In this document: piece after piece, positions 5,470-13,326 of the stretch
How the letters are laid out: the number at the start of each line of letters is the position of its first letter
Numbering within the stretch: position 1 is the first letter of the stretch
The notes under the pieces: generated by a model
Databases searched by the model: none
Seen by the model: the letters and a program-made list of their open reading frames with translations, nothing else
Told to the model about the DNA's origin: nothing
Assembly: GCA_030038645.1 (NCBI GenBank)
Contig: JASHSR010000356.1
Location: 1-14,565, forward strand
Source: Gammaproteobacteria bacterium
Lineage (GTDB): Bacteria; Pseudomonadota; Gammaproteobacteria; Steroidobacterales; Steroidobacteraceae
DNA length: 14,565 nt
Reading direction: 5' to 3'
Position numbers and translations under genes: made by a program

Positions 5470-6174
5470 GTGATCGACGTTTATTTCTGGCCGACCGGCA
5501 ACGGCAAGAAAATCACCATCATGCTGGAAGAGTGCGGAATGAAGTACAACATCATTCCGGTGAACATCAACAAGGGCGACCAGTTCAAGCCTGAATTCCT
5601 CGCCATCAGCCCGAACAACAAGATGCCGGCGATCATCGACCACGACGCCGAAGGGGGGCCGCTCTCGCTGTTCGAGTCGGGCGCCATCCTACAGTACCTC
5701 GCGGAGAAGTCCGGCCAGCTCCTGCCGAGGGACGCGCACAGGAAGTACCACGTCCTCGCGTGGGTCTACTGGCAGGTCGGCGGCCTCGGTCCCATGGCCG
5801 GCCAGGCGCATCACTTCCTGCGCTATGCGCCACAGCAGATCGAGTACGCGATGCACCGCTTCCGCACCGAGGTGGCGCGACTTTACAAGGTCATGGATAC
5901 CGAGCTCGGCAAGCACGAGTACCTCGCGGGCGATTATTCGATCGCCGACATCGCGGCGTGGCCCTGGGTGGTCCGGCACGACTGGCAGGGGCAGGACCTC
6001 AACGACTTTCCGAACGTCAAGCGCTGGTTCGAGGCCGTCGGAGCGCGACCCGCCGTGAAGCGGGGCGCGGACGTGGGCAAGGACTTCACGAGCTTCACTC
6101 AGCCGATGTCGGATGAGGACAAGAAGCGCTTGTTCAACCTGCGCGATGAGGACTTCAAGAAGGCGTCCAAGTAG
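5470..6174 (+). CDS. yfcG: YfcG-like nu-class glutathione transferase / disulfide-bond oxidoreductase
   Basis: Seen: 234 residues from a GTG at 5470, preceded by GAGGAGG with 6-nt spacing. The N-terminal thioredoxin-like half has IDVYFWPTGNGKKIT with T9 and N11, the residues that hold glutathione in E. coli YfcG. This is followed by the SPNNKMPAIIDHD loop with the cis-Pro and LSLFESGAILQYLAEK (Glu-Ser contact to glutathione). The helical half carries WVYWQVGGLGPMAGQ and YSIADIAAWPWV, both typical of YfcG/YghU. Known: nu-class enzymes have little classical transferase activity and reduce disulfides using two bound glutathiones. Inferred: thiol-disulfide housekeeping in the cytoplasm. The C-terminal tail after residue 205 is charged and longer than in YfcG. 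Its last 20 bp overlap the convergent small gene. Confidence 0.93.
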   Translation: MIDVYFWPTGNGKKITIMLEECGMKYNIIPVNINKGDQFKPEFLAISPNNKMPAIIDHDAEGGPLSLFESGAILQYLAEKSGQLLPRDAHRKYHVLAWVYWQVGGLGPMAGQAHHFLRYAPQQIEYAMHRFRTEVARLYKVMDTELGKHEYLAGDYSIADIAAWPWVVRHDWQGQDLNDFPNVKRWFEAVGARPAVKRGADVGKDFTSFTQPMSDEDKKRLFNLRDEDFKKASK

Positions 6175-6508
6175 CGGCGCAATCGTGCGGCGGCGACGCC
6201 GCGAGCCCAGGCCCGGGAGCGTCGTCGACCTGCCAGTCTCCCGGCGCCATGGGCGGCGGTCCGAGCGCGCCGAGCAGGATGGCGTGCAGCTCGCTCGAGT
6301 CCTCGGCCCAAAAGGCGCGGCCCATCGCCGCCCGCAGGCGCTCGATTCCCTCGCGGGATCGCTGCAGCTCCTTCAGCGCCGCGACCGTATCGCGCGACAG
6401 GTTCTGCAGCGTATGGGCGGGAGGGAGATTGCTCTCGTCCGTTCCGTGCCAGCGCATGAGCTCATCGAGCCGCCTGGCCGTGATCTCTACGTCGAGCGGG
6501 CTGTCCAT
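6155..6508 (-). CDS. Small hypothetical protein
   Basis: I do not recognise this protein. It has 117 residues from an ATG at 6508, with AAGGA 7 nt upstream. Residues 1-90 are hydrophilic and helical (ITARRLDELMRWHGTDESN, then SRDTVAALKELQRSREGIERLRAAMGRAFW in two pieces). A short hydrophobic patch, ELHAILLGALG, and a Pro/Gly-rich tail follow. There is no signal peptide, membrane segment or Cys pair. The balanced composition, clear ribosome binding site and helical periodicity favour a real gene over a chance frame. The 3' 20 bp overlap the yfcG coding end on the other strand. It is separated by 388 bp from the next gene upstream and is not part of the hrpB operon by any visible signal. Confidence 0.6.
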   Translation of the reverse strand: MDSPLDVEITARRLDELMRWHGTDESNLPPAHTLQNLSRDTVAALKELQRSREGIERLRAAMGRAFWAEDSSELHAILLGALGPPPMAPGDWQVDDAPGPGLAASPPHDCAATWTPS

Positions 6509-6640
6509 CGAGGCATCCTTCTTCTGCACGGCTCGCGCCTCTGCGCCGGCCGCGCCCGTGCGCGGTCTTCTCCACCCGGGCGCAAAGCAAGACTCGCGCC
6601 GCGCCATGCGCCTGCGGCCGCGCCATGCGCGCTCGCGGTC

Positions 6641-6694
6641 TCGGCACAGATTCGGAGCTCGGCGCAGATGTGGGCCTCGGCACAGAAAATGCAG
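6641..6694. repeat. Three degenerate 18-bp tandem units
   Basis: Units start at 6641, 6659 and 6677, each opening TCGGCRCAGA, after which they diverge. The 18-bp phase is exact over all three copies. It is non-coding as far as I can tell. Confidence 0.5.
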
Positions 6695-6766
6695 ACCCAC
6701 GCGGCATGAGAAGCCAGCCCGTAACTTACGCGCGTAGGCCACCCGTGAGAATCATCGGGGCGCTCG

Positions 6767-6785
6767 AGCCGCCGGAGTGGCGGCT
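6767..6785. terminator. Hairpin downstream of hrpB
   Basis: AGCCGCC (6767-6773) and GGCGGCT (6779-6785) form a 7-bp stem with loop GGAGT. It lies 111 bp beyond the hrpB stop codon. It lacks a T-run, so termination of the five-gene operon here is possible but unproven. Confidence 0.3.
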
Positions 6786-6896
6786 TGCGTTCGCGCGGCG
6801 GCGCGTCCCCCCGGACGCTCTGGAGCTCGAGCGCGCCTATTGCAATCCAGGCAGCCGCTCCGGGTGCATCTCCCGGCCGCGGGCCGATGCGCTGCT

Positions 6897-9608
6897 CTAC
6901 GGAGGAGCCCCTCGGGCTCGCGGCCGCACGCGACGGGTCGGCTCGGCCTCGAGCGGATTCTCCGGCCAGTAGTGCTTGGGATACCGGCCGCGCAGATCCT
7001 TGCGCACCTCGACGTAAGCGCCGCGCCAGAAGCTCGCGAGGTCTCGGGTGATCTGCACCGGCCTCTGCGCCGGCGACAGCAGCTTGAAGGTCACGGGTAT
7101 CCGGCCGCCGCCGATCCGCGGCGTCTCGCCGAGGCCGAACACCTCCTGAAGCCGCACCGAGACGGCCGGAGCGCTTTCGTCCAAATAGTCGATGTGGATC
7201 TGCGAGCCGCTCGGCACCTGCAGATGCGTGGGCGCGAGCGTGTCGAGCCGCCGCCGCTGCTCCCATGACAGCAGCGCGTGCAACGCATCGACGAGCGGCA
7301 CACGAGCGAGGTGCTCCCGGCGCGTGACGCCGTCGAGCCACGGAGCGAGCCAACCCTCGAGCGTCGCCGCGAGAGCGGAGTCGCTCACGTCCGGCCACTT
7401 GCCTCGATCCGCGTCGCGGCCGCTCGGGCGCGAGCTCGCATCCTCGAGGCCGCGCACGAGCTCGATGCGCGCCTGCAGATCGCGCGCCTCGCGACTCCAC
7501 GGCAGGCACTGCAGACCCATGCGGCGCACGCCCTCGAGCATGGCGGCCCGGGCCGCCTCCGGGGGGATGTCCTGCAGCGGCTTCTCGGAGAGAACGATCG
7601 CGTCGAGCCTCGTCGTCCGGCTCGCGACGACCGCGTGCTCGCGCTCGCTCCATTCGATCGATTGCGCCACCTCGAGCCGCTCGGCAAAGTGCCGCTCGAG
7701 CTCCGCGCGCTCGATCGGCGCGGCGAGCAGGATGCGCGCATTGCGCGCGCGGTCGTCGAGATCGACGGCAACGATCAGCTCCTGGCGCGCGAGGCTTTGC
7801 GCCTCCGCGAAGGATGCGCCGCGTCCGTTGGCGAGGAGGTACTCGCCCTCCGCTCCGGCCCGGCGCCGGCCGATGCGATCGGGATAGGCGAACGCGAGCA
7901 GCATCCCGGCTTGCTCGACCTCGTGACCGGCCCGGCCGGCCTTGCCGCTGGCCTCGCGGGCCTCGCGGGCCCCGCCGACCCTGTCACCGGCCTCGCGGAC
8001 GCTCGCTCGATCCGCTGCGCCGCCGAGTCGCGACCGCTCGCCGCTCGACTCGACCTGCCGCGCGAGAGCGCGCGCCGTTCTTCGCGCCCGCTGCACGGCG
8101 AATGCGTCCCCGCGCGCTGGCTCGCGAGGCTCGCTCAGGAGCTCGAGGCGGCTGCGGACATCCGCATCGTGCGCATCGCGCCCTCGAGCGAGCACGTCGC
8201 GCTCCGACAGGATTGCGGCGAGCCGTGCCGCCAGCTCGACCTGGCCGAGCTCGCGAGCCTTCAGCAGCATGTGAGCGAGACGCGGGTGCACCGCGAGCCC
8301 GGCCATCTCCCGGCCGTGAGCGGCGATGCGGCCCTCGCGATCGAGCGCTTCGAGCCGCCGCAACAGATCGCGCGCGCTCGACAGCATCGCGGCAGGCGGC
8401 GGATCGAGCCAGCGAAGCTCCGCCGCGTCGCGTGCTCCCCAGGCGGCGAGCTCGAGCGCGAGGGAGGCGAGATCGGCCTCGAGAATCTCGGGCGGCGAGT
8501 ACGGCGCAAGCGCCCGGTGAGCCTCCTCGCTCCAGATCCGGTAGCACACTCCCGCCTCGAGCCGCCCGGCGCGGCCCCGCCGCTGCTCGGCGGAAGCCCG
8601 CGAGATGCGGCGCGTGGTGAGGCGGCTCATGCCGGTCACTGGATCGAACACGGAGCGGCGCGCGAGCCCTGCGTCCACGACGACGCGTACGCCTTCGACC
8701 GTGAGGCTCGTCTCGGCGATGTTGGTCGACAGGATGACCTTGCGGGATCCCGGAGCGCCGGGCGCCAGCGCGGCGTCCTGCTCGCTCGCCGCGAGATCTC
8801 CGTAGAGGGGCAGCACCCGGACTGCGGGGCCCAAGTCGGCGCCGTCGAGCAGCGATTGCACGCGGCGGATCTCGGGTGCGCCCGGGAGGAATACGAGCAC
8901 GTCGCCCCGCTCCTCGCGAAGCGCGCGCTGCACCACCTGGGCAGCGAGCCGCTCCGGCGATTCTCCGCGCGCGGAGAAGGCGTCCGCGCTCGGCAGCGCG
9001 GGCGCGCCCCTGCCGACGAAGCGCGTCTCCACCGGAAAGGAGCGTCCCGCGGCGGTGACGGGAGGCGCGCTGCCGAGCCATTCCGCAACGGCCTGCGCAT
9101 CGAGCGTCGCCGACATCACGAGCAGCTTCAGCTCGGGGGCCACGGTCGCCTGCGCATCGAGCGCGAGCGCGAGCCCGAGGTCGGTCTGCAGGCTCCGCTC
9201 GTGGAACTCGTCGAAGATCACGATCCCCGTGCCCTCGAGCGCGGGATCGCTCTGCAGCATGCGCGTGAGCACGCCCTCCGTTACCACCTCGATCCGCGTG
9301 TCGCGCGACACCCGCGTGTCGAAGCGCATCCGGTAGCCGACGGTGCGGCCCACCGGCTCGCCCAGGGTCGCCGCCATGCGCTGCGCGACGGCGCGGGTCG
9401 CGAGCCTGCGCGGCTCGAGCATCAACACCCGCTTGCCCCCGACCCAGGACTCGGCGAGCAGCGCGAGGGGAACGACGGTGCTCTTCCCCGCCCCCGGCGG
9501 CGCTTGCAGCACCACGTTGCGCCGCGCGGCGAGCGCCGCGCGAAGCGCCGGCAGCGCCTCATCGATGGGAAGGCCCGAGCGCCCGTCACTCGGCGGTGGT
9601 CGCTTCAC
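6897..9608 (-). CDS. hrpB: HrpB-type DEAH-box ATP-dependent RNA helicase
   Basis: Seen: 903 residues from a GTG at 9608. Helicase motifs are in order: Walker A APPGAGKST (36-44), DEFHERS (133-139), SAT (166-168), STNIAETS (294-301) and QRRGRAGR (342-349). The HA2/ratchet region (about 370-500) follows. The HrpB-specific C-terminal half ends with SFWRGAYVEVRKDLRGRYPKHYWPENP, which is diagnostic of HrpB rather than HrpA. Known: HrpB unwinds RNA or RNA-DNA hybrids using ATP; its physiological target is poorly defined. E. coli HrpB has about 809 residues. The excess here is partly a low-complexity Ala/Arg/Glu/Gly segment at about 520-566. The start lies 2 bp after the mscS stop, with no clear ribosome binding site of its own, so translation is probably coupled. 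It is the last gene of the five-gene operon. Confidence 0.95.
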   Translation of the reverse strand: MKRPPPSDGRSGLPIDEALPALRAALAARRNVVLQAPPGAGKSTVVPLALLAESWVGGKRVLMLEPRRLATRAVAQRMAATLGEPVGRTVGYRMRFDTRVSRDTRIEVVTEGVLTRMLQSDPALEGTGIVIFDEFHERSLQTDLGLALALDAQATVAPELKLLVMSATLDAQAVAEWLGSAPPVTAAGRSFPVETRFVGRGAPALPSADAFSARGESPERLAAQVVQRALREERGDVLVFLPGAPEIRRVQSLLDGADLGPAVRVLPLYGDLAASEQDAALAPGAPGSRKVILSTNIAETSLTVEGVRVVVDAGLARRSVFDPVTGMSRLTTRRISRASAEQRRGRAGRLEAGVCYRIWSEEAHRALAPYSPPEILEADLASLALELAAWGARDAAELRWLDPPPAAMLSSARDLLRRLEALDREGRIAAHGREMAGLAVHPRLAHMLLKARELGQVELAARLAAILSERDVLARGRDAHDADVRSRLELLSEPREPARGDAFAVQRARRTARALARQVESSGERSRLGGAADRASVREAGDRVGGAREAREASGKAGRAGHEVEQAGMLLAFAYPDRIGRRRAGAEGEYLLANGRGASFAEAQSLARQELIVAVDLDDRARNARILLAAPIERAELERHFAERLEVAQSIEWSEREHAVVASRTTRLDAIVLSEKPLQDIPPEAARAAMLEGVRRMGLQCLPWSREARDLQARIELVRGLEDASSRPSGRDADRGKWPDVSDSALAATLEGWLAPWLDGVTRREHLARVPLVDALHALLSWEQRRRLDTLAPTHLQVPSGSQIHIDYLDESAPAVSVRLQEVFGLGETPRIGGGRIPVTFKLLSPAQRPVQITRDLASFWRGAYVEVRKDLRGRYPKHYWPENPLEAEPTRRVRPRARGAPP
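7950..7971. repeat. 9-bp tandem repeat inside hrpB
   Basis: GGCCTCGCG occurs twice in tandem (7950-7958, 7959-7967) followed by a partial third copy. The 9-bp period keeps the frame and encodes repeated Ala-Arg-Glu triplets within the hrpB low-complexity segment. Confidence 0.7.
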
Positions 9609-9610
9609 AC

Positions 9611-10480
9611 TCAGCTCGGCGCGAGAGTCGGCGGGTCCTTCCCCGGCGGGGCCGCGATGCCCTGATTCTGCAGCGCCTGCGCGAGCTGCTCCGCAAGACT
9701 CGAGGAGGATGGCGTATCCGGCTGAGCGGTGGCCGTGGCCGGCTGCAGCTGCGCGGGCGCCGGCCGCAAGGACAGCGAGAGTTGCACGGCACCCGTCTCC
9801 GACTTCACGACGAAGCAGCCCGAGCGCTCGGCGCCGAGCGTGCGCGCGAATTCGAGCGCCACGGCGCGCGCGTGGACCACGTCCTGTCGTGTCACCCAGA
9901 AGCTGAGGGTCGGCGCGACGTCCCGCGCGAAGGCGTTGAGATTCATCACGACCTGGCTGATGGCGAGGCTGTTCGGCACGATGACGCGCCGGCCGTCCTG
10001 GGTCCCGAGGATGGTGTAGCCGAGCGACAATGTGTCGACCGTCCCGATCTCGGTTCCGGTGGGGGTGGTGATCTGCAGCACGTCGCCGAGGCGGAAAGGC
10101 CGATAGATGAGGATCGAGATCCCGGCGACGAGATTGCCGAGCGTGCTCTGTGCGGCGAGGCCGAGCACGATCGAGGCCACGCTCGCGCCGGTGAGCATCG
10201 CCGTTCCGAGCGCGCGCAACGGCGGGATGAGATGCGCGTAGAGCGTGAGCACGAACACCCAGATCGAGAGCACCCCGAGCTGCCGCAGGAAGTTCGCGGC
10301 GGTGCGGTCCACGTGCCCGGCCGGCGCATGGCTGATCCACGTTTGAATGGCGATGCGCAGCGCCCGCGACAGGATCGCCGCAAGCACGCAGGCCAGCACG
10401 AAGTAGGCGAGCGCCCCGACCAAAGTGTCCGGTTGCAGCCAGCTGCCGAGGTCCCCCTGCGGTGGGAACAGGTGTCTCAT
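9611..10480 (-). CDS. MscS-family small-conductance mechanosensitive channel
   Basis: Seen: 289 residues. Hydrophobic helices lie at about 20-42 and 67-88. The pore-lining third helix GASVASIVLGLAAQSTLGNLVAGISILIYRPF starts at about residue 98 (quoted here as GASVASIVLG, then AAQSTLGNLVAG). It is followed by the FRLGD turn and the beta domain GTVDTLSLGYTIL...VIVPNS. Small residues alternate along helix 3, as in MscS, where they line and seal the pore. The tail after about 235 is Pro/Ala/Gln-rich and extends past the usual MscS cage. Known: such inner-membrane channels open on membrane tension to release solutes during osmotic downshock. The ATG at 10480 is 16 bp after the DUF423 stop, with only a weak ribosome binding site. 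The gene runs almost directly into hrpB. Confidence 0.92.
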   Translation of the reverse strand: MRHLFPPQGDLGSWLQPDTLVGALAYFVLACVLAAILSRALRIAIQTWISHAPAGHVDRTAANFLRQLGVLSIWVFVLTLYAHLIPPLRALGTAMLTGASVASIVLGLAAQSTLGNLVAGISILIYRPFRLGDVLQITTPTGTEIGTVDTLSLGYTILGTQDGRRVIVPNSLAISQVVMNLNAFARDVAPTLSFWVTRQDVVHARAVALEFARTLGAERSGCFVVKSETGAVQLSLSLRPAPAQLQPATATAQPDTPSSSSLAEQLAQALQNQGIAAPPGKDPPTLAPS

Positions 10481-10496
10481 CGGCTCGAGACCCCGA

Positions 10497-10883
10497 TCAG
10501 CCGCCGCGGAGCGCGCCGGCCGCGAAGAGGATCCACGCGGCGATCAGCAAGAGGCCACCGACGGGCGTCACGACGCCGATGCCGCGCGGCGCGCCGCAGG
10601 AGAGCGCGTAGAGGCTCCCCGAGAACAGCACGATTCCCGCGACGATCAGCACCGCCGCCCAGCGCACGAGCGACGAGTCGACCGCGCGGGCCGTGAGCCC
10701 GACCGCGAGCAGCCCGAGCGCGTGGTAGAAGTGGTAGCGCACGGCCGTGTCGAAGACGCGGAGCCGGTCCGGCGGCAGGCGAGCGGAGAGCGCATGCGCT
10801 CCGAGCGCGCCGAGGATCGTCGCCACCGCGAGCAACAGGCCGGCGGTGGCGAGGATCCAGCGCGAGCGCTGCGGGTCGGGCAT
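10497..10883 (-). CDS. DUF423 (YgdD-like) small membrane protein
   Basis: Seen: 128 residues with four hydrophobic segments, at about 9-29, 52-66, 74-92 and 103-124. Family signatures are GALGAHAL (25-32), RYHFYHALGLL (49-59), GIVLFSGSLYAL (83-94) and TPVGGLLLIAAW (106-117). Known: DUF423 proteins, including E. coli YgdD, are inner-membrane proteins without an established function. The ATG at 10883 has GGAG 8 nt upstream. It sits 25 bp after the slipin stop and 16 bp before mscS, so it is co-transcribed with them. The membrane-protein company is suggestive but does not give a function. Confidence 0.92.
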   Translation of the reverse strand: MPDPQRSRWILATAGLLLAVATILGALGAHALSARLPPDRLRVFDTAVRYHFYHALGLLAVGLTARAVDSSLVRWAAVLIVAGIVLFSGSLYALSCGAPRGIGVVTPVGGLLLIAAWILFAAGALRGG

Positions 10884-10908
10884 TCTCGAGGCTCCGCCGC
10901 GGGGCCGC

Positions 10909-11664
10909 CTAGGAGCCCTTGCCGAGCCGCTCGAGCAGCGGCGAGATGAGATCGAGCGGCAGCGGGAACGCGATGATGGTGCTCTTCTCGGTCGCGATGT
11001 CGAGCAGCGTCTGCAGGTAGCGCAGCTGCAGCGCGCGCGGATCCCTGGACAGCTCGAGGGCCGCCGTCACGAGCGTCTCCGCGGCCTGCTTCTCGCCTTC
11101 GGCGTTGATGATCTTCGCGCGCCGGGCGCGCTCGGCCTCCGCCTGCTTCGCCATGGCGCGAATCATCGTCTCATCGAGGTCCACGTCCTTGATCTCGACG
11201 TTCGCCACCTTGATGCCCCACGCATCGGTGCTCTGGTCGAGGATCTGCTGGATGTTGGCGCTCAGCTTCTCGCGCTGGGAGAGCATCTCATCCGTCTCGT
11301 GCTGGCCCAGGATCGAGCGGAGTGTCGTCTGCGCGAGCTGGCTCGTCGCCTCGTAGGGATTGGCGACCTGGATGATGGCCTTCGCCGGGTCCACGATGCG
11401 GAAGTAGACGACCGCGCTCACCTTGACCGACACGTTGTCGCGCAGGATCACGTCCTGCTTCGGCACCTGCAGCACGATGACGCGCAGGTCGACCTTCGTC
11501 ATCTGCTGCACGATGGGCCACACGAAGATGACGCCGGGCCCTTTGATCCCGCCGAACCGTCCGAGGTTGAACATCACGCCGCGCTCGTACTCCTTCAGCA
11601 CGCGGAGCGACGTGAAGATGAACGCCGCGATGATGACGATGACGACGATGATGAACGTTGGCAT
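10909..11664 (-). CDS. Slipin (stomatin-like SPFH-domain membrane protein)
   Basis: Seen: 251 residues. A single hydrophobic N-terminal hairpin (2-20) is followed by the SPFH/band-7 domain (about 25-185), with KEYERGVMFNLGRF, GPGVIFVWPIV and YFRIVDPAKAIIQVANPYEA. A charged helical stretch DLDETMIRAMAKQAEAERAR opens at about 163. The C-terminal segment IIAFPLPLDLISPLL is typical of slipins. Known: prokaryotic stomatins oligomerise on the membrane and pair with an NfeD/STOPP protease. In Pyrococcus the partner protease PH1510 cleaves the C-terminal hydrophobic region of stomatin PH1511. Start: the ATG at 11664 has GGGAG 6 nt upstream and lies 16 bp after the nfeD stop. Inferred: same pairing here; it could recruit or tune the downstream channel, but nothing in the sequence proves that. 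Confidence 0.95.
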   Translation of the reverse strand: MPTFIIVVIVIIAAFIFTSLRVLKEYERGVMFNLGRFGGIKGPGVIFVWPIVQQMTKVDLRVIVLQVPKQDVILRDNVSVKVSAVVYFRIVDPAKAIIQVANPYEATSQLAQTTLRSILGQHETDEMLSQREKLSANIQQILDQSTDAWGIKVANVEIKDVDLDETMIRAMAKQAEAERARRAKIINAEGEKQAAETLVTAALELSRDPRALQLRYLQTLLDIATEKSTIIAFPLPLDLISPLLERLGKGS

Positions 11665-11680
11665 CAGTGTCTCCCAGGAT

Positions 11681-13102
11681 TCACACCGGCTCGACCCACA
11701 ACAGGAGCCCTTCCACGCGCACGATACGCACCTGCTGGCCCGCGTGCACCGGCTTGGCGCTGCGTGCGTTCCACAGCTCGCCGCCGAAACGCACGCGGCC
11801 GCGCTCGGTGAAATCCTCGAACGCCTCGGCCGTCGCGCCGACCATGCCCTCGCGGCCCGTCACCACCGGCCGGCGCATCGACCTCGTGACGAGGTAGACG
11901 AGCCCGAGCAGGATCGCCCCGCCCGCCGTGGCGACACCCGCAATGATCGGCAGGGCGACGTTCAGCCCCTGGACGTCGGTGTCGAAAAGAATGATCGATC
12001 CTACGACAAACGCAATGAGCCCGCCGACCCCGAGCGACCCGTAGGTCGGAAAGAAGAACTCGCCGATGATCATGCCGACGCCGAGGGCGATGAGGGCGAG
12101 CCCCGCGTAATTCACGGACAGAATCTGGAAGGCGAAGAGCGCGACGAGGAGCGCGATGGCTCCGGCGACGCCCGGCAGCACCGCGCCGGGATTGTAGCCC
12201 TCGAGCAGCAGGCCGTAGATCCCGATCAGCATCAGGCCGTACGCGACGGTCGGATGAGTGATGACCGCGAGCAGGCGCGTGCGCCAGTCGGGCTCGATCC
12301 GCTCGGTCGCGATGCCGCGGGTCGCGAGCACGACGGTCGCGGCTCCGACCTTCACCTGCCGTCCGTCGAGCTTCTCGAGCAGGTCGGGCACGCTGGTTGC
12401 AATCAGATCGATCACGTGGCTCTGGAGCGCCGCGCTCGCGGGCAGGCTCGCGGCCCCGCGTACCGCCTTCTCCGCCCAGTCCGCATTGCGGCCCCGCAGC
12501 TCGGCGAGCCCACGAATGTAGGCCACCGCGTCGTTGATCTGCTTGCGCTCCTCCGTCGTGGGCGCGGTCCCGCCGCCGATCTCCACGGGAGTCGCCGCGC
12601 CGAGGTTGGTCGCCGGGGCCATGGCGGCGATCTCGCACGAATACAAGATGTACGTGCCGGCGCTCGCGGCGCGCGCGCCGGACGGCGCGACGTAGGCGAC
12701 GACCGGTATCGGAGATGCGAGGATGGCCCGAATGATGTCGCGCATCGACGTGTCGAGACCGCCCGGCGTATCCATCTCGAGGATCACCAGCCGGTCGCCC
12801 CGAGCCTGAGCGTCGGCGAGTCCCCGTATCACATAGTGGCTGGTGGCCGGGCTGACCGCTCCGGTGAGGTCCAGGACGGCCGCCACGGCGCGGCTCGCCC
12901 CAGCCGCCACCCCGCCGGCCGCCGGCGGATCGCCCGCCGCCGAATCGGCCGCCGTCGGAGCTGCTGCAGCAGGGTGGGCTGCCGCGAGGCGAGCGGTCGC
13001 AGGGCCGGCCGCCGATGCCGACGCCCACGTCAGTCCCTGCGCTGCCGCGACGGTCAGCGCCGCGAGGCCGAGTACGGCGAGTGCAATCCACCGGCTTTGC
13101 AC
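11681..13102 (-). CDS. nfeD: NfeD/STOPP-type membrane serine protease (ClpP-like domain plus NfeD domain)
   Basis: Seen: 473 residues from a GTG at 13102, with GGGGG 6 nt upstream. A signal peptide (1-31) precedes an Ala/Pro-rich linker (32-70). The ClpP-class protease domain (about 72-285) has LEMDTPGGLDTSM and GARAASAGTYI with the likely nucleophile S147. K187, 40 residues further on (ERKQINDAVAYI), matches the Ser-Lys dyad spacing of Pyrococcus PH1510. Four or more membrane helices follow (about 290-400). The soluble NfeD OB-fold domain (about 412-473) ends VRIVRVEGLLLWVEPV. Known: long-form NfeD proteins are the operon partners of stomatins and cleave their hydrophobic C-termini. First gene of the five-gene operon. 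The linker's composition is the only unusual feature. The protease part would face the periplasm. Confidence 0.95.
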   Translation of the reverse strand: MQSRWIALAVLGLAALTVAAAQGLTWASASAAGPATARLAAAHPAAAAPTAADSAAGDPPAAGGVAAGASRAVAAVLDLTGAVSPATSHYVIRGLADAQARGDRLVILEMDTPGGLDTSMRDIIRAILASPIPVVAYVAPSGARAASAGTYILYSCEIAAMAPATNLGAATPVEIGGGTAPTTEERKQINDAVAYIRGLAELRGRNADWAEKAVRGAASLPASAALQSHVIDLIATSVPDLLEKLDGRQVKVGAATVVLATRGIATERIEPDWRTRLLAVITHPTVAYGLMLIGIYGLLLEGYNPGAVLPGVAGAIALLVALFAFQILSVNYAGLALIALGVGMIIGEFFFPTYGSLGVGGLIAFVVGSIILFDTDVQGLNVALPIIAGVATAGGAILLGLVYLVTRSMRRPVVTGREGMVGATAEAFEDFTERGRVRFGGELWNARSAKPVHAGQQVRIVRVEGLLLWVEPV

Positions 13103-13129
13103 GGCGTGCCCCCTGAGGTCGAGGGCCCC

Positions 13130-13157
13130 ATGATACCGCGCGGCGTAGACGTGTCGC
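13130..13157 (-). promoter_or_regulatory. Candidate promoter of the nfeD-hrpB operon
   Basis: On the minus strand, GCGACA (13152-13157) and TATCAT (13130-13135) are spaced 16 bp apart. They match the consensus hexamers at four and five positions. The -10 lies 27 bp ahead of the nfeD GTG. This is the best pair I could find; the -35 is weak. Confidence 0.3.
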
Positions 13158-13326
13158 TGCCGTCGTCCCTCAGAGCTGCGCGGTGACCGACGCGAGCAGC
13201 GTGCGCGGCGCGCTCATATGGGCCACCAAGCTGCCGGTATTGGCGCCGGTGATGTCACTGGGCTCGATGACGCGAGCGTTGGTGTGCGATACTCCTTTTT
13301 CTCCCGCATGGTCTCGACGAGGAGCA

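Larger units (their letters stand above)
6509..6896. other. 388-bp gene-free stretch between hrpB and the small hypothetical gene
   Basis: No reading frame here has both a ribosome binding site and a plausible protein. Long open frames on the minus strand continue from the shadow of hrpB and have strongly skewed composition. The stretch contains a repeated 13-mer CCGCGCCATGCGC (6599-6611 and 6618-6630), three degenerate 18-bp tandem units (6641-6694), a TACGCGCGTA palindrome (6727-6736) and a hairpin (6767-6785). It should also hold the promoter of the small hypothetical gene, which I could not place. Confidence 0.5.

Noticed and set aside
6487..7653. Minus-strand 388-codon open frame overlapping the hrpB 3' end and the gene-free stretch
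   Set aside because: It is out of frame with hrpB, has heavily skewed Arg/Ala/Gly composition and lacks a ribosome binding site. It is explained by GC bias.
7278..9665. Very long plus-strand open frame (795 codons) opposite hrpB
   Set aside because: It is the antisense shadow of a high-GC gene. Its composition is Arg/Ala/Glu-rich without domain signatures, while the minus strand carries every HrpB motif.
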